The notes: generated by a model from the sequence alone, not told the origin. Positions 26,983 through 35,886 are shown, counted from the first letter of the stretch. The stretch: DNA of 64,000 bases from Planctomycetota bacterium (GCA_024280885.1 JAJRPF010000056.1:62001-126000); one strand, 5' to 3'. Made by a program: numbers and translations.

Positions 26983-27668
26983 TGCCTCCTCCCATCCTGA
27001 TCGCACCCAGCCTGCTCTCCGTGGACTTCGCTCATCTCGAAGACGGTCTACGGATGGTGGAGAGCGGTGGCGCGGATCTCCATCACGTCGATGTGATGGA
27101 CGGGCACTTCGTCCCGAACCTCTCGATCGGCCCGCCGGTCGTCAAGTCGGTTGCGAACGTCGCGAAGATCCCACTCGATTGCCATCTGATGGTGACCGAC
27201 CCGCTCACCTACGCCGAGCGCTTCGCGAAGATGGGCGTGTGGTGCGTGACGTTCCACATCGAGGTTTGTGACGACCCCGCTGCGATGGCGGCCGCGTTCC
27301 GCGCGATGGGCGTGCGCGTCGGTGTGGCGCTCAATCCGCCGACGCCGGTCGAAAAGCTTGAGCGCGCGCTCGACCATGTGGACATGGTGCTCGTGATGTC
27401 TGTCAACCCCGGCTTCGGTGGGCAGAAGTTCATGGGCGAGGTGCTCCCCAAGGTCGAAGCACTGCGCGGTCGCTACGGTTTCGGCGGCGACATCGAGATG
27501 GACGGCGGCATCGCGCCCGCGACGATCGCGGATTGCGCCGCAGCCGGCGCCAACGTCCTCGTCGCGGGCAGTGCCGTGTATGGCGCAGACGACCCGGCTG
27601 CGCGCATCTCCGAGTTGCGCACGCTCGCCGAAGACGCGCGTGCCCCGACAGCAGCGGGAAGCCGCTGA
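26982..27668 (+). CDS. rpe: Ribulose-phosphate 3-epimerase
   Basis: 228 residues. It interconverts ribulose-5-phosphate and xylulose-5-phosphate with a bound metal. Metal and catalytic motifs are visible: APSLLSVDFAHL, HHVDVMDGHFVPN, CHLMV, MSVNPGFGGQKF and EMDGGI. Both ends are overlapped by one base (TGATG) with pgk and accD, so the four genes are tightly coupled. Confidence 0.97.
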   Translation: MPPPILIAPSLLSVDFAHLEDGLRMVESGGADLHHVDVMDGHFVPNLSIGPPVVKSVANVAKIPLDCHLMVTDPLTYAERFAKMGVWCVTFHIEVCDDPAAMAAAFRAMGVRVGVALNPPTPVEKLERALDHVDMVLVMSVNPGFGGQKFMGEVLPKVEALRGRYGFGGDIEMDGGIAPATIADCAAAGANVLVAGSAVYGADDPAARISELRTLAEDARAPTAAGSR

Positions 27669-28495
27669 TGGCGTGGCCGTTCCGTCGTAAGCGTGAGATG
27701 CCCGAGGGCCTGTGGAAGGTCTGTTCCGGGTGTGACAAATACGTCTACAAGCAGCAGATCGAGGAGGCCCTCAACTGCTGCCCGGAGTGCGGCGAGCACT
27801 TCCCTCTCTCCGGCTATCCGCGCATCGACGTCACCGCTGACCCGGACTCGTTCGACGAGATCGCGTCCGATGTCATCAGCAAGGATGTTCTCGGTTTCGT
27901 GGATGGCAAGGGCCCCTACGCAAAGAAGCTGAAGAAGACGCGCGCCAAGTCACGCGCCAGCGACGCGTGCGTGGTCGGTCGCGCACGGATCGACGGCGTC
28001 GCCACGATCCTCGGCGCGCTCGACTTCTCGTTCATGGGCGGCTCGATGGGCTACGCGGTTGGCGAGAAGGTTGCGATCGCACTCGAGACGGCGCTGGCCG
28101 AGGAACTCCCGTGCGTCATCTTCTCCGCATCCGGCGGCGCGCGCATGCACGAGGGCGCGTTGTCGCTGATGCAGATGGCGAAGACCTCCGCAGCCGTACA
28201 CCGTTTCAAGGAGCGCGGGCGGTGGCCGTTCATCTCGGTGTTGACACACCCGACGACCGGCGGCGTCACCGCTTCGTTCTCGGCTCTCGGCGACATCACG
28301 TTGGCCGAACCGAAAGCACTGATCGGCTTCGCCGGACCACGCGTGATCGAGAACACGATCCGCCAGGAACTCCCCGAGGGCTTCCAGCGCTCCGAGTTCC
28401 TGATGGAGAAGGGCTATATCGACCGCATCGTCCCGCGCAACGAGATGCGCGAGACGCTGTCGAAGCTCTTCACGCTGCTGCTACCGATCAGCTGA
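27668..28495 (+). CDS. accD: Acetyl-CoA carboxylase carboxyltransferase subunit beta
   Basis: 275 residues from ATG 27668. It is the zinc-bearing half of the carboxyltransferase that makes malonyl-CoA for fatty-acid synthesis. The N-terminal zinc ribbon has Cys19, Cys22, Cys38 and Cys41. The crotonase-fold core shows GGSMGYAVGEK, ASGGARMHEG, THPTTGGVTASF and GFAGPRVIENT. The partner accA is not in the window. Confidence 0.97.
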   Translation: MAWPFRRKREMPEGLWKVCSGCDKYVYKQQIEEALNCCPECGEHFPLSGYPRIDVTADPDSFDEIASDVISKDVLGFVDGKGPYAKKLKKTRAKSRASDACVVGRARIDGVATILGALDFSFMGGSMGYAVGEKVAIALETALAEELPCVIFSASGGARMHEGALSLMQMAKTSAAVHRFKERGRWPFISVLTHPTTGGVTASFSALGDITLAEPKALIGFAGPRVIENTIRQELPEGFQRSEFLMEKGYIDRIVPRNEMRETLSKLFTLLLPIS

Positions 28496-28574
28496 CTCCG
28501 TATTGCTCGCTTGTCGTGGGCAGGTACTCCGCGTCGGCCGGTGAGCACGGTGTGCTCTCCGTCGGAGGTGAGAA

Positions 28575-29039
28575 ATGCCGGTCCATCGGGTTCTGTCCGT
28601 GCTTCGTGCCATCTCGGTCGTGGTACTTCTATGGGCGCTTCCCGGTTGCATCGGCGTTGGCTACTTCGGGACGGAGCGCGCGAACGGTCTTGACGCCGAC
28701 GCAGTCACCCCGTTCTCGCGTGGAGCGTGGCCCGTCACGGCCGAGACGCTGATCCAGAAGCGCGGAGAACCCGATACGCGCACGGCAATGGACGATTCGT
28801 GGGAACGCTGGGAGTACGACAAAGGACTGCGCTGGAACGGCCCCACGGTCTTCCTCGTGATCGGCATTCCGTTGATCATTCCGGTGGGGCGCGACTCCGA
28901 CACGTTCTACATACGCGATGGACTGGTCGAGACCGTTGACGTCGTCCGGTACTACGAGAAGGGCTACACGTTCGGTGTGTCGCCTGGCGTCTGTCCCGAT
29001 CTCGGCTTCGTTGCCTGGGGTGGCAAGCACTTCGATTGA
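28575..29039 (+). CDS. Small lipoprotein, BamE/SmpA-like region
   Basis: 154 residues with an excellent GGAGGTGA site before ATG 28575. A signal of lipoprotein type ends at Cys25 (ALPGC). The segment WPVTAETLIQKRGEPDTRT with WERWEYDKG recalls the outer-membrane SmpA/BamE helix-strand motif (a Gly-x-Pro after an amphipathic helix), but the match is weak. A later hydrophobic stretch, VFLVIGIPLIIPVG, is unusual for a soluble lipoprotein. Location is inferred to be the inner or outer membrane. Confidence 0.65.
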   Translation: MPVHRVLSVLRAISVVVLLWALPGCIGVGYFGTERANGLDADAVTPFSRGAWPVTAETLIQKRGEPDTRTAMDDSWERWEYDKGLRWNGPTVFLVIGIPLIIPVGRDSDTFYIRDGLVETVDVVRYYEKGYTFGVSPGVCPDLGFVAWGGKHFD

Positions 29040-29140
29040 GCGCCTCCCATGCGTTCCTGGCCCGGCGTCTACACTGAGCGGATGACGATAATCCGCGCCG
29101 CTGTCCCAATCGCTGTTCTCGCTGCAAGAGCAACAGCAGC

Positions 29141-29935
29141 ATGAACATCCACGGCAAGACCGTTCGCGTTGTCGAGAGCCACGAAGAGGTGCTCGGCGAC
29201 TGGGCGGATGCGGCGCGGGAACTGGGCCGATCATTGACGCTGGTGACGCTCGATCGGCATACCGACACGTCTCCGGCGCTGAGCGTGGACTACACCGATT
29301 ATCACGCGGTCGAAGGCGGAGCGTCCGATGACAGCTCGTCCGAGCCAGAGTTCACGCGTTGGCAGAAGCGCGTGCTCGCTCGTTTCCGCGACGCCGAACC
29401 GGAGGTGCTGGACGCGCTCGTCGAGCGCATTCAGAACGACGAGCACATCGACGCCGCCCTGCGACTCGGCATCGTCGATCGCGCGCTGATCGTCAGTTCA
29501 CAGGCCGGACGGACCGGCGACGCGCTCATCCCGGGTGCATCGGTGTATCGCCCGGTGTGTGCGCCGAGTTGCGAGCAAGCGTCGCACGAGGACGCCGCGT
29601 GCCCCCGGCGTCGCTTCGACGCCATCCTCGAAGCGACGCTGCTTCGCGACGCCCTCGCGCAACTTGCATTCAACGTCCACGACGCTTCTCCCTACATCCT
29701 CGACATCGACCTCGACACGTTCTCGACGCGTCGCGGGCTCACGCCAGCAGACGCGACGATCTTCCACGCGCTCATCAGGGGTGCACATCTCATCACCCTC
29801 GCCCGCGAACCCGAGTACGTGAATGAGAGCATGGACGACCACGACGCCGACGAGATCGAGGCCGCGGTCCTGCGGCATGTCGCGACCGCGATGCACGGAG
29901 TGCGCGTGGGGCACGCAAGAGGTACGGATCGGTGA
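29141..29935 (+). CDS. UPF0489-family protein (arginase-like fold)
   Basis: 264 residues from ATG 29141. LVTLDRHTDT near residue 40, HIDAALRLGIVDRALIV in the middle and ILDIDLDTFSTRRG near 190 form the acidic/His pattern of UPF0489. Proteins of this family are thought to share the ureohydrolase fold; no reaction is established. A Cys-rich insertion (PVCAPSCEQASHEDAACP) is a local feature and could bind a metal. Confidence 0.7.
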   Translation: MNIHGKTVRVVESHEEVLGDWADAARELGRSLTLVTLDRHTDTSPALSVDYTDYHAVEGGASDDSSSEPEFTRWQKRVLARFRDAEPEVLDALVERIQNDEHIDAALRLGIVDRALIVSSQAGRTGDALIPGASVYRPVCAPSCEQASHEDAACPRRRFDAILEATLLRDALAQLAFNVHDASPYILDIDLDTFSTRRGLTPADATIFHALIRGAHLITLAREPEYVNESMDDHDADEIEAAVLRHVATAMHGVRVGHARGTDR

Positions 29936-30105
29936 GGATCGGTCCGAGCAACACGCGCTGACACCAGGGGCGTCGCTCATCACCGGCGGCGTGGCGTTCG
30001 CGACGTACTCGTGCCGAAATTCGTCGCGTGCGCCAACCGGACTACCCTGCTGTCCAGCATCACTCGCCGCGCGTTCGCACGGCCGAGTCACCATCGGAGA
30101 GCAGC

Positions 30106-30606
30106 ATGCCCACGTTCATCGCCATCGAGTACGACGACCCCCACAAGGCGCAAGAGGTCCGACTCACGCTTGTGAAGTTGCAGCGCGAGTACCTGATCGA
30201 CATGGAAGACGCCGTGGTCGCCGTCAAGGACGCCGAGGGCAAGGTCAAGCTGCATCAGGCCGTGAACCTGACAGCAGCCGGAGCCGTATCCGGTGGATTC
30301 TGGGGCTCATTGATCGGGCTCCTCTTTCTGAACCCGCTACTCGGAGCGGCCGTTGGCGCGTCGGCCGGCGCCGTGTCGGGCGCGCTGACCGACGTCGGTA
30401 TCAACGACAAGTTCATGAAGGAACTGGCCGACGGGCTACAGCCGAATACGTCGGTCTTGTTCGTGCTCGTGCGTAAGTCCACACCCGGCAAGGTCCTCGA
30501 CGAGATCAAGGGCTACGGCGGCACGGTTCTACAGACGTCTCTGTCGCACGATGACGAAGACAAGCTGCAGGCTGTCTTGAACGAGATCGACGAGACGCGC
30601 TCGTAG
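30106..30606 (+). CDS. DUF1269 membrane protein
   Basis: 166 residues from ATG 30106, with GGAG upstream. An N-terminal ferredoxin-like strand set (FIAIEYDDPHKAQEV) is followed by a glycine-zipper membrane hairpin at about 63-103 (GAVSGGFWGSLIGLLF and GAAVGASAGAVSGAL). The C-terminal soluble part (TSVLFVLVRK; GGTVLQTSLS) is typical of DUF1269. Its role in the membrane is unknown; members are often stress-linked. Confidence 0.88.
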   Translation: MPTFIAIEYDDPHKAQEVRLTLVKLQREYLIDMEDAVVAVKDAEGKVKLHQAVNLTAAGAVSGGFWGSLIGLLFLNPLLGAAVGASAGAVSGALTDVGINDKFMKELADGLQPNTSVLFVLVRKSTPGKVLDEIKGYGGTVLQTSLSHDDEDKLQAVLNEIDETRS

Positions 30607-30611
30607 CCGCC

Positions 30612-30654
30612 TTCCGGTCCGCCGTCCCGCGGCCGCCGCGGGACGGCGCCGGAA
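30612..30654. terminator. Strong GC hairpin between convergent genes
   Basis: A perfect 12-bp stem (30621-30632 with 30636-30647) and a 3-nt loop, extended by TTCCGG (30612-30617) pairing with CCGGAA (30649-30654). There is no long T-run on either strand. It sits 6 bp after the DUF1269 stop and faces the convergent GNAT-like gene, so it may act in both directions. Confidence 0.6.
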
Positions 30655-30716
30655 TCTGGTCTGACTCGCGCGGCCGCCAGCCGTCGGCGGTCAGCGGCGG
30701 AAAGGCGAGTCTGGCA

Positions 30717-32399
30717 TCACCCTTCCTCTGGGCTGCTGGCGAGCCTTGCGAGCGCCTTGTGCAGTCGCGGATGTGCGTTGAAGCGCTTGATGTACTCGGA
30801 CTCGCGCTGTCCACCCTTCGCGCGAATGACGGCTGCGAGAGAGCGGCGGTCGGCGCGGGACCAACGTGCGACGCCCGGGAGCAGCATCACTATGGGGGCC
30901 CAGCGCTCCCAGGCGATCCGCTCGTTCTCGGAGCGCGGGAGACGCACGCCTAGACGCTGCGCGGCTTCCTTCGCGCAGATAGCGAGACCTGCCTCGCGGT
31001 CGGCGCCGAAGCGGTGGCCCAGGTAGCGAGAGACGCGCTCTCCGATGAAGCCGATCGGCAGTTGACCGAGGACGTCGTCTCGCTCGTCGTGCACGAACCA
31101 GTACATGTGCGCGGCGGAGAGTTCGTGGAGTGTTTCCAAGCTGGAGCGATGTGCGGGATTGCGCTGCATGCGGGCGAGTTCCTGCGCCACCAACTGCTTG
31201 ACATCGGGGTCGAGTGGACGGAAGCCCAGCTTGTAGTAGAACCACCACGCGCCGGACTCGAGCCCCTCCTGATTGTCGTGGCCGAGTTGATAGGGATCGA
31301 CGCTGCAGACGTCCGAACCGAAGAGCTGCACGATCATCGCGATGACACTGCCGAATACGCGTGCGGCCTCGCCGCCGCGGAACGTCTCGAAGACATTGTA
31401 GGCGACCTCGGTGGAGCCAAAGAGCGAGCTGGCGAGGACGTAGCCGATCGGGACACCGTTCTTCAATGTGAGGAAGCCGTAGGACGTCTCTAGCACGAGT
31501 CGTCGGGCTACCTTCGTGCCCATGGCGGCGAAGACCAATCCGTCGCCGCAATCGACGAGGAAGACGTCGTCCGGGTCCGCATGCGAGAACATGTAGAGGT
31601 TGCGGTGACGCGGGATCATCTGACCGCGTGTGAGGTCGATGATCGCCTGGCCCTCCGCGCCGGTGAGACGCCGAATGGCATGCGGTGGTCGCGCGATCTC
31701 CTCGTGCAGGTCGGGGCGTCCGCGTACGAAGGGCGTCGTCTGGAAGTGGACGTCGGTACTGTCGAGCCGACCGCGTGTCCGGGCGGGCGTGCCGGGCGCT
31801 GACTCGAGACGGACCATCATCTGCAATCGCTGGTACGCGGCCGCGCGACCGAATTCGTCCGCGACGAAATGCCGCGTGCGACGCACCAGGAATGCCGCGT
31901 CTGTCTCTGCCCGTGAGCGCAGCAGATCGAGCCATTCGCGCGCCGAGTACGGGAGTTCGTCGATCCCGGGCGACTCCGCGAAAGGCAGGAGCCACGGCAG
32001 ATCCACGGAGAGCTGATCGGTCGGATCCGACTCCTCCCAATCGATCGTGATCCGCTCCGGGAAGTGCTGCTCGAGCCAGTCCATCGTCTCCCAACAGAAG
32101 CGCAGGTAGATGTCGGTGCCAGCGATTCCGGAGTCCATGAGTTCGTCGGCGTGGTCGCGTAGATCGCCACGTCTGTGAAAACGCGCGAGCAGTGTCTCGG
32201 CGCGCGTGAGTACATCCGCGTTGTCGGGGTAGGCGCGGACGAAGCAGAGCGTCTCGTGCAGCCGTAACACTTGCTCTGCGGTCCGCAGACTCCGTCGAGC
32301 GAGGGTCCGTAGCAGTGCGACCTTCGCCGTCGCTGCACCGTCTCCGAATTGGTCGCGCACCCGTTCGAGCTGGCGAAGGAGAGTTCCTGGGTTTGACAT
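30717..32399 (-). CDS. Unrecognised protein with GNAT-like C-terminal half
   Basis: 560 residues from ATG 32399; AGGAG is 13 nt upstream, and the adjacent GTG at 32402 is equally possible. The N-terminal 250 residues are helical with no family I can name. About residues 320-410 read like a GNAT acetyltransferase: GVPIGYVLASSLFGSTEVAYNV, RGGEAARVFGSVI, then DPYQLGHDNQEGLESGAWWF and YKLGFRP. The N-acetyltransferase assignment rests on this pattern only. No signal peptide or membrane span is visible, so it is probably cytoplasmic. Confidence 0.65.
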   Translation of the reverse strand: MSNPGTLLRQLERVRDQFGDGAATAKVALLRTLARRSLRTAEQVLRLHETLCFVRAYPDNADVLTRAETLLARFHRRGDLRDHADELMDSGIAGTDIYLRFCWETMDWLEQHFPERITIDWEESDPTDQLSVDLPWLLPFAESPGIDELPYSAREWLDLLRSRAETDAAFLVRRTRHFVADEFGRAAAYQRLQMMVRLESAPGTPARTRGRLDSTDVHFQTTPFVRGRPDLHEEIARPPHAIRRLTGAEGQAIIDLTRGQMIPRHRNLYMFSHADPDDVFLVDCGDGLVFAAMGTKVARRLVLETSYGFLTLKNGVPIGYVLASSLFGSTEVAYNVFETFRGGEAARVFGSVIAMIVQLFGSDVCSVDPYQLGHDNQEGLESGAWWFYYKLGFRPLDPDVKQLVAQELARMQRNPAHRSSLETLHELSAAHMYWFVHDERDDVLGQLPIGFIGERVSRYLGHRFGADREAGLAICAKEAAQRLGVRLPRSENERIAWERWAPIVMLLPGVARWSRADRRSLAAVIRAKGGQRESEYIKRFNAHPRLHKALARLASSPEEG

Positions 32400-32590
32400 C
32401 ACGATCACGAAGCTCCTGGCGGTCGAAGTGGCGGGCACTGTCTGATTCCAACCTCCCCGCTCTCGTGTCCCGCGGTTCTTTCGAGAGTCAGTCGATCGCT
32501 TGTCGCCTCCGCGCGGATCGTGGTCGCGGCGGATGCTGGAAGTACAGGAGATGAAAGTGTCGCAGTCGCGCGCGGTCCTGGGAATCGAGA

Positions 32591-32621
32591 GCGCCGCGTG
32601 AGAGCAATCCTCACGCGGCGC
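32591..32621 (-). terminator. Hairpin downstream of the PEP-CTERM-like gene
   Basis: A perfect 12-bp stem (32591-32602 with 32610-32621) and a 7-nt loop, 48 bp past the stop at 32669. On the minus strand it is followed by TCTCGATT, a modest T-rich tail. The rest of the 32400-32668 gap holds no gene. Confidence 0.7.
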
Positions 32622-32668
32622 AGCTGGTGTCGGCGGACCGTCAGGCCGTCGGTTTTCGTTCGCCCGCG

Positions 32669-33412
32669 CTAGGCGTCGAAGCGCTTCCTTCGTCGCATCC
32701 GGAACAGACCGAGGCCGGCCATGAGGGCGAGACCAAGTCCGGCGGCGGGCGGGACCGGAACGACCTGGACCTGGCTGAACGTGCCGATTGTCATGTCGTC
32801 GAATCCGAAGATGTCGGAACCGAACGCTGTGTTACCGAATGTTACCGCTGTGAATGCGTCGGCAGCGTCGGTTTCGATGATCCCGAAGTAGCTCACGCCG
32901 TTGCTCGGGACGTTGATCGAGTTTCCGATGTTCACCAACTTTGAACCACCACCGTTCGCCAGTGTGAGCGTTACCTGTCCGCCGAAGTCTCCCAAGTCGG
33001 TGCCATAGAAGCCGAACGCGGACACGGCGTCGGTGAACGCGATCGAGAAGTCGCCGCTGGTTGTCCAGTACTTCGTGCCCGAGATGGGGTAGCGCCCAGC
33101 GCCGCTCGTCGCGCCCGCTGCGATCTCGTTGATGGAACCACTGCCGTTGAGCGTTGCGCCCACGCTTCCGAATGTGATGCCGAGTGGCGACGTCGTTCCA
33201 TTGCTGAAGCTCTCGAAGTCCTCCGTCCCCACTCCAACCAAGTTGGAAAGGAAACTCGTTTGCGCGGCGTCCGAGTTGACAGGTGACGCGACGCGCCCAT
33301 TACCCGCTCCTGGTCCAAGATCCTCACCGAAGAACGTCAGTGTGCCAGCGTCTGCCGTGGCACACGCAAGAGCAACAAGGGTCATAGCCCCCGCCAGTAC
33401 AAGTCGTCTCAT
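32669..33412 (-). CDS. Secreted protein with PEP-CTERM-like (VPxPP) sorting signal
   Basis: 247 residues from ATG 33412, with a GGGGAG site. A Sec signal covers about 1-22 (cut before GTLTFF). The mature beta-rich, Gly/Ser/Thr-rich body includes TKYWTTSGDFSIAFTDAVSA and GFDDMTIG, like exopolysaccharide-associated PEP-CTERM proteins. The last 30 residues are the tripartite sorting tag: VPVPPAAGLG, a hydrophobic stretch, then RMRRRKR. Exosortase (EpsH/XrtA-type) would cut at the VPxPP motif; the enzyme is not in this window. VPxPP replaces the classic VPEP. Confidence 0.82.
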   Translation of the reverse strand: MRRLVLAGAMTLVALACATADAGTLTFFGEDLGPGAGNGRVASPVNSDAAQTSFLSNLVGVGTEDFESFSNGTTSPLGITFGSVGATLNGSGSINEIAAGATSGAGRYPISGTKYWTTSGDFSIAFTDAVSAFGFYGTDLGDFGGQVTLTLANGGGSKLVNIGNSINVPSNGVSYFGIIETDAADAFTAVTFGNTAFGSDIFGFDDMTIGTFSQVQVVPVPPAAGLGLALMAGLGLFRMRRRKRFDA

Positions 33413-33504
33413 CTCTCACTCCCCCTCTTTGCCAATGCCAAGAACTGGTAGGGCCGAGCCCTACACAGCTCGTCGTTGTATTGGCCGCTGGGCGCGCAAC
33501 TTTT

Positions 33505-33535
33505 GGTGATTCGCAACTATCGGTGAATCGCGATT
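33505..33535. promoter_or_regulatory. Candidate operator in the 33413-33805 divergent gap
   Basis: GGTGATTCGC (33505-33514) and GGTGAATCGC (33522-33531) are direct repeats one helical turn and a half apart, and AATCGCGATT (33526-33535) is a perfect 10-bp palindrome. They sit between the divergent PEP-CTERM-like and TPR-like genes. The remainder of the 393-bp gap shows no gene. Confidence 0.35.
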
Positions 33536-33805
33536 ACTTGAGTGGTCTCGCGCGTGGCCCGAGTCCGCGAGTCGTTGGCGTGGAGTGCGCCGCATGCGAC
33601 GAGGACTGGCTGTATGCGTGACCGCAGTTCTGACGCTGGACTTCGTCGCGCCGCGTTTCTAGGTGGCGATGGGCCCCGCGTGACGACTGCTGGCGCGATC
33701 GTGACCGCACGCAAGGAGCGCTGCTTCTCTGTTGCGTTCTCTGTCACGCGCGCGGTCTCGGCGCGTCTCAACGTGCAGGATCGCACTGCATCGGAGAGAC
33801 ACCAG

Positions 33806-35038
33806 ATGACCACCCTTCCAGCGTTGCGCGCCGTCGCGGCGATCGCTCTGCTTTCTGTCGTGTCCGGCGCGGCTCTGGCCGCGTCGACCGACGACTTGAT
33901 CAAGGATGCGCAGGCGCTCAAGACCTCCGGGCGTGTTGAGGAAGCCGCGGCGCGGTTTGGAGCCGCGATCGCGAGCGCCCAGAAGAAGGGCGACCTCCTG
34001 GCCGAGCAGCGTGCTGCACGCGGTCTCGACGGGCTCTTCGACGAAGGACAAGGCACGGGCGGAATTGTGACGGGCGCGACGGGCGGCGCATCTGACGACG
34101 ACCGCAACCTGATGGCGCTGGTGCTCGGCCAACTCGATGCCGAGCGCAATGGGGCCTTCGTCTCCGCGCCAGCGCTCGCGCGGCAGCTTCTCTTCGCGGC
34201 GACAGGACTCGGCGACTCGGAGCACGCGACATCTGCGCGCGCGGCATTGAACGCGAACGGGAAACGTGCGGGCAAGTCCTCGGCTGTTCTCGCGCGCTAC
34301 GCAGACGGTCTGATCTCACTGCGGGACGGCAAGCCGGGCGACGCGGAAGCGAGTTTCCGTGGCGTACTCGATGTCGCGCAGAAAGAGCGCTGGGCCGACG
34401 TCGCAGCGCACGTCTCGGCGGAGATCGCCGGCATTCGGGTTGCGGCCGACGACGCGGAAGCCGCGCGCGCTGTACTTGCGTCGGTGGCGGACAACTTCGA
34501 CGGCGAACTCGGTTCAAGGACCAGTTCGGCGTGGCTGCGCGCATTGCGCGCACGTATCCCGGACGTGTCGAAGGAACTCCTGGGAATCGTAAGTCGCGCC
34601 GTCACGAATGCACGTCCGACCGTCGGCATTCCGGTGATCTCCGATGGCGGATTCGGAAAGTCGAAGAACACCGAACTCGGGCGCGCGATGAAACGCTTCT
34701 CGAAGCGTCAACCGCTCGTGACAGCTAGTTGCACGCCGAACGGCTTCGCGTTCGAGCGTCACTTCGACGAGAAGCGCGCCGAGGTGAAGCTCTACCGGCC
34801 GCGGCAGCAACGCATCGACTACGGCGGACTGCTGCTGGTCACGCGTGGACGCACCGTGGCGCTGCGCACGGCTACCACCGAGAACGCGGGCGCCTCGGGG
34901 ATCGGCGTCGGAACGAAGGCGCTCGTGGGCGGTGGGGGAGTGATCGCGGGGGCTGGCTCGATAGCGCGGGCCGACTACCTGCTCGCTCGCGACGAGGTCT
35001 GGACGGTGACGAAAGCCGGTGTCGTTACGGTCAAGTAG
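33806..35038 (+). CDS. Exported TPR-like protein
   Basis: 410 residues from ATG 33806. A Sec signal covers about 1-26 (ALA cut before ASTDDL). The mature N-terminal half is made of helical pairs resembling TPRs (LIKDAQALKTSGRVEEAAARF; GLISLRDGKPGDAEASFRGVL; AARAVLASVADNF). The C-terminal 150 residues are beta-rich with Gly stretches (GIGVGTKALVGGGGVIAGAG). No catalytic motif is seen. It is probably periplasmic; the function is unknown. Confidence 0.7.
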   Translation: MTTLPALRAVAAIALLSVVSGAALAASTDDLIKDAQALKTSGRVEEAAARFGAAIASAQKKGDLLAEQRAARGLDGLFDEGQGTGGIVTGATGGASDDDRNLMALVLGQLDAERNGAFVSAPALARQLLFAATGLGDSEHATSARAALNANGKRAGKSSAVLARYADGLISLRDGKPGDAEASFRGVLDVAQKERWADVAAHVSAEIAGIRVAADDAEAARAVLASVADNFDGELGSRTSSAWLRALRARIPDVSKELLGIVSRAVTNARPTVGIPVISDGGFGKSKNTELGRAMKRFSKRQPLVTASCTPNGFAFERHFDEKRAEVKLYRPRQQRIDYGGLLLVTRGRTVALRTATTENAGASGIGVGTKALVGGGGVIAGAGSIARADYLLARDEVWTVTKAGVVTVK

Positions 35039-35076
35039 GGCCCTGGCCAGTCAGAGAAACTGAGATTTCACTTGCG

Positions 35077-35313
35077 ATGCCCACGAAGAGGGCGCGCACG
35101 CTCACTTCCCCAGATGACCTCCTTCGCGCTGGATTCGAGCCTCCGCGCCGTTCGAATGCAGTTTCGGCGCCGTTCCCCGAGCCGATTCGGCCGTCGAATC
35201 TTGTGCAGGCTGGCGCGTATTTCGCCAGAGAGCGGCTCTCTTGGGTCGTAGCGTTGCGCCCAGAACCAGGAGGGTTCGTAACGGCGCACTGGCGCCGGAC
35301 CACGACCGATTGA
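35077..35313 (+). CDS. Possible small hypothetical protein in the 35039-35453 gap
   Basis: A 78-residue frame from ATG 35077 (MPTKRARTLTSPDDLLRAGF), ending ...GGFVTAHWRRTTTD. Third-position bias is weaker than in neighbours and no strong ribosome-binding site is visible. No family is recognised. It is listed because the 415-bp gap holds no other candidate. Confidence 0.25.
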   Translation: MPTKRARTLTSPDDLLRAGFEPPRRSNAVSAPFPEPIRPSNLVQAGAYFARERLSWVVALRPEPGGFVTAHWRRTTTD

Positions 35314-35453
35314 TTAGATGATGCCTGTCCAGCGCGCCCGTTTCGCGCGGCATGGCCGCAGCCCGTGGCTCTCTTCCGAGAACCAAACCGCTGTGGTCGC
35401 GCCTCCACGAGAAACGGTCGCTCTGCCTCCCGACAGGTGAGGAGACGAGTTCG

Positions 35454-35804
35454 ATGAAGAAGCTCTACTTGGGCAACCTGCCCTTCTCAGCCACCGAAGA
35501 CGAGTTGCGTGACGTGCTCGGCGCGTTTGGCGCTGTGCACTCGGTCGCTTTGCCGACCGACCGTGAGACCGGTCGCCCGCGCGGCTTCGGCTTTGCCGAG
35601 ATGGACGACGATGGCGCAACGAAGGCCATTGCTGGCCTCGACGGCACCGACTTCGGCGGTCGTTCGCTCCGCGTCAACGAGGCGCGCCCGCGCGAGCCGC
35701 GTGGCGGCGGCGGCGGTGGTGGTGGCTACGGCGGCGGCGGTGGCGGCGGCTACGGTGGCGGCGGCGGTGGTGGTGGCGGCGGTGGCCGTCGCGACCGCTG
35801 GTAA
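35454..35804 (+). CDS. Glycine-rich RRM RNA-binding protein
   Basis: 116 residues from ATG 35454 with GAGGAG upstream. One RRM fills residues 1-80: RNP2 KLYLGNLPF at 3-11 and RNP1 RGFGFAEM. The tail is a pure Gly run broken by Tyr (GGGGYGGGG units) and ends RRDRW. Such single-RRM Gly-rich proteins occur in cyanobacteria, Planctomycetota and others, and are often cold-induced RNA chaperones. A strong terminator follows, so the gene stands alone. Confidence 0.95.
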   Translation: MKKLYLGNLPFSATEDELRDVLGAFGAVHSVALPTDRETGRPRGFGFAEMDDDGATKAIAGLDGTDFGGRSLRVNEARPREPRGGGGGGGGYGGGGGGGYGGGGGGGGGGGRRDRW

Positions 35805-35819
35805 CGCAGCACGTACTGA

Positions 35820-35886
35820 GCACTGCGCGTCGAGACTCGATGGCGCAGTGCGAGAAGAGGGGGTGGCGCAAGCCACCCCCTCTTTG
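35820..35886 (+). terminator. Tandem hairpins with GNRA-capped intrinsic terminator
   Basis: The first hairpin pairs GCACTGCGC (from 35820) with GCGCAGTGC (to 35851). The second has a 13-bp stem (35855-35867 with 35872-35884), a GCAA tetraloop and a TCTTTG tail. It ends the RRM gene. Confidence 0.88.

Noticed and set aside
35700..35790. GGC/GGT-rich tandem repeat as a DNA element
   Set aside because: It is the in-frame poly-glycine tail of the RRM protein.
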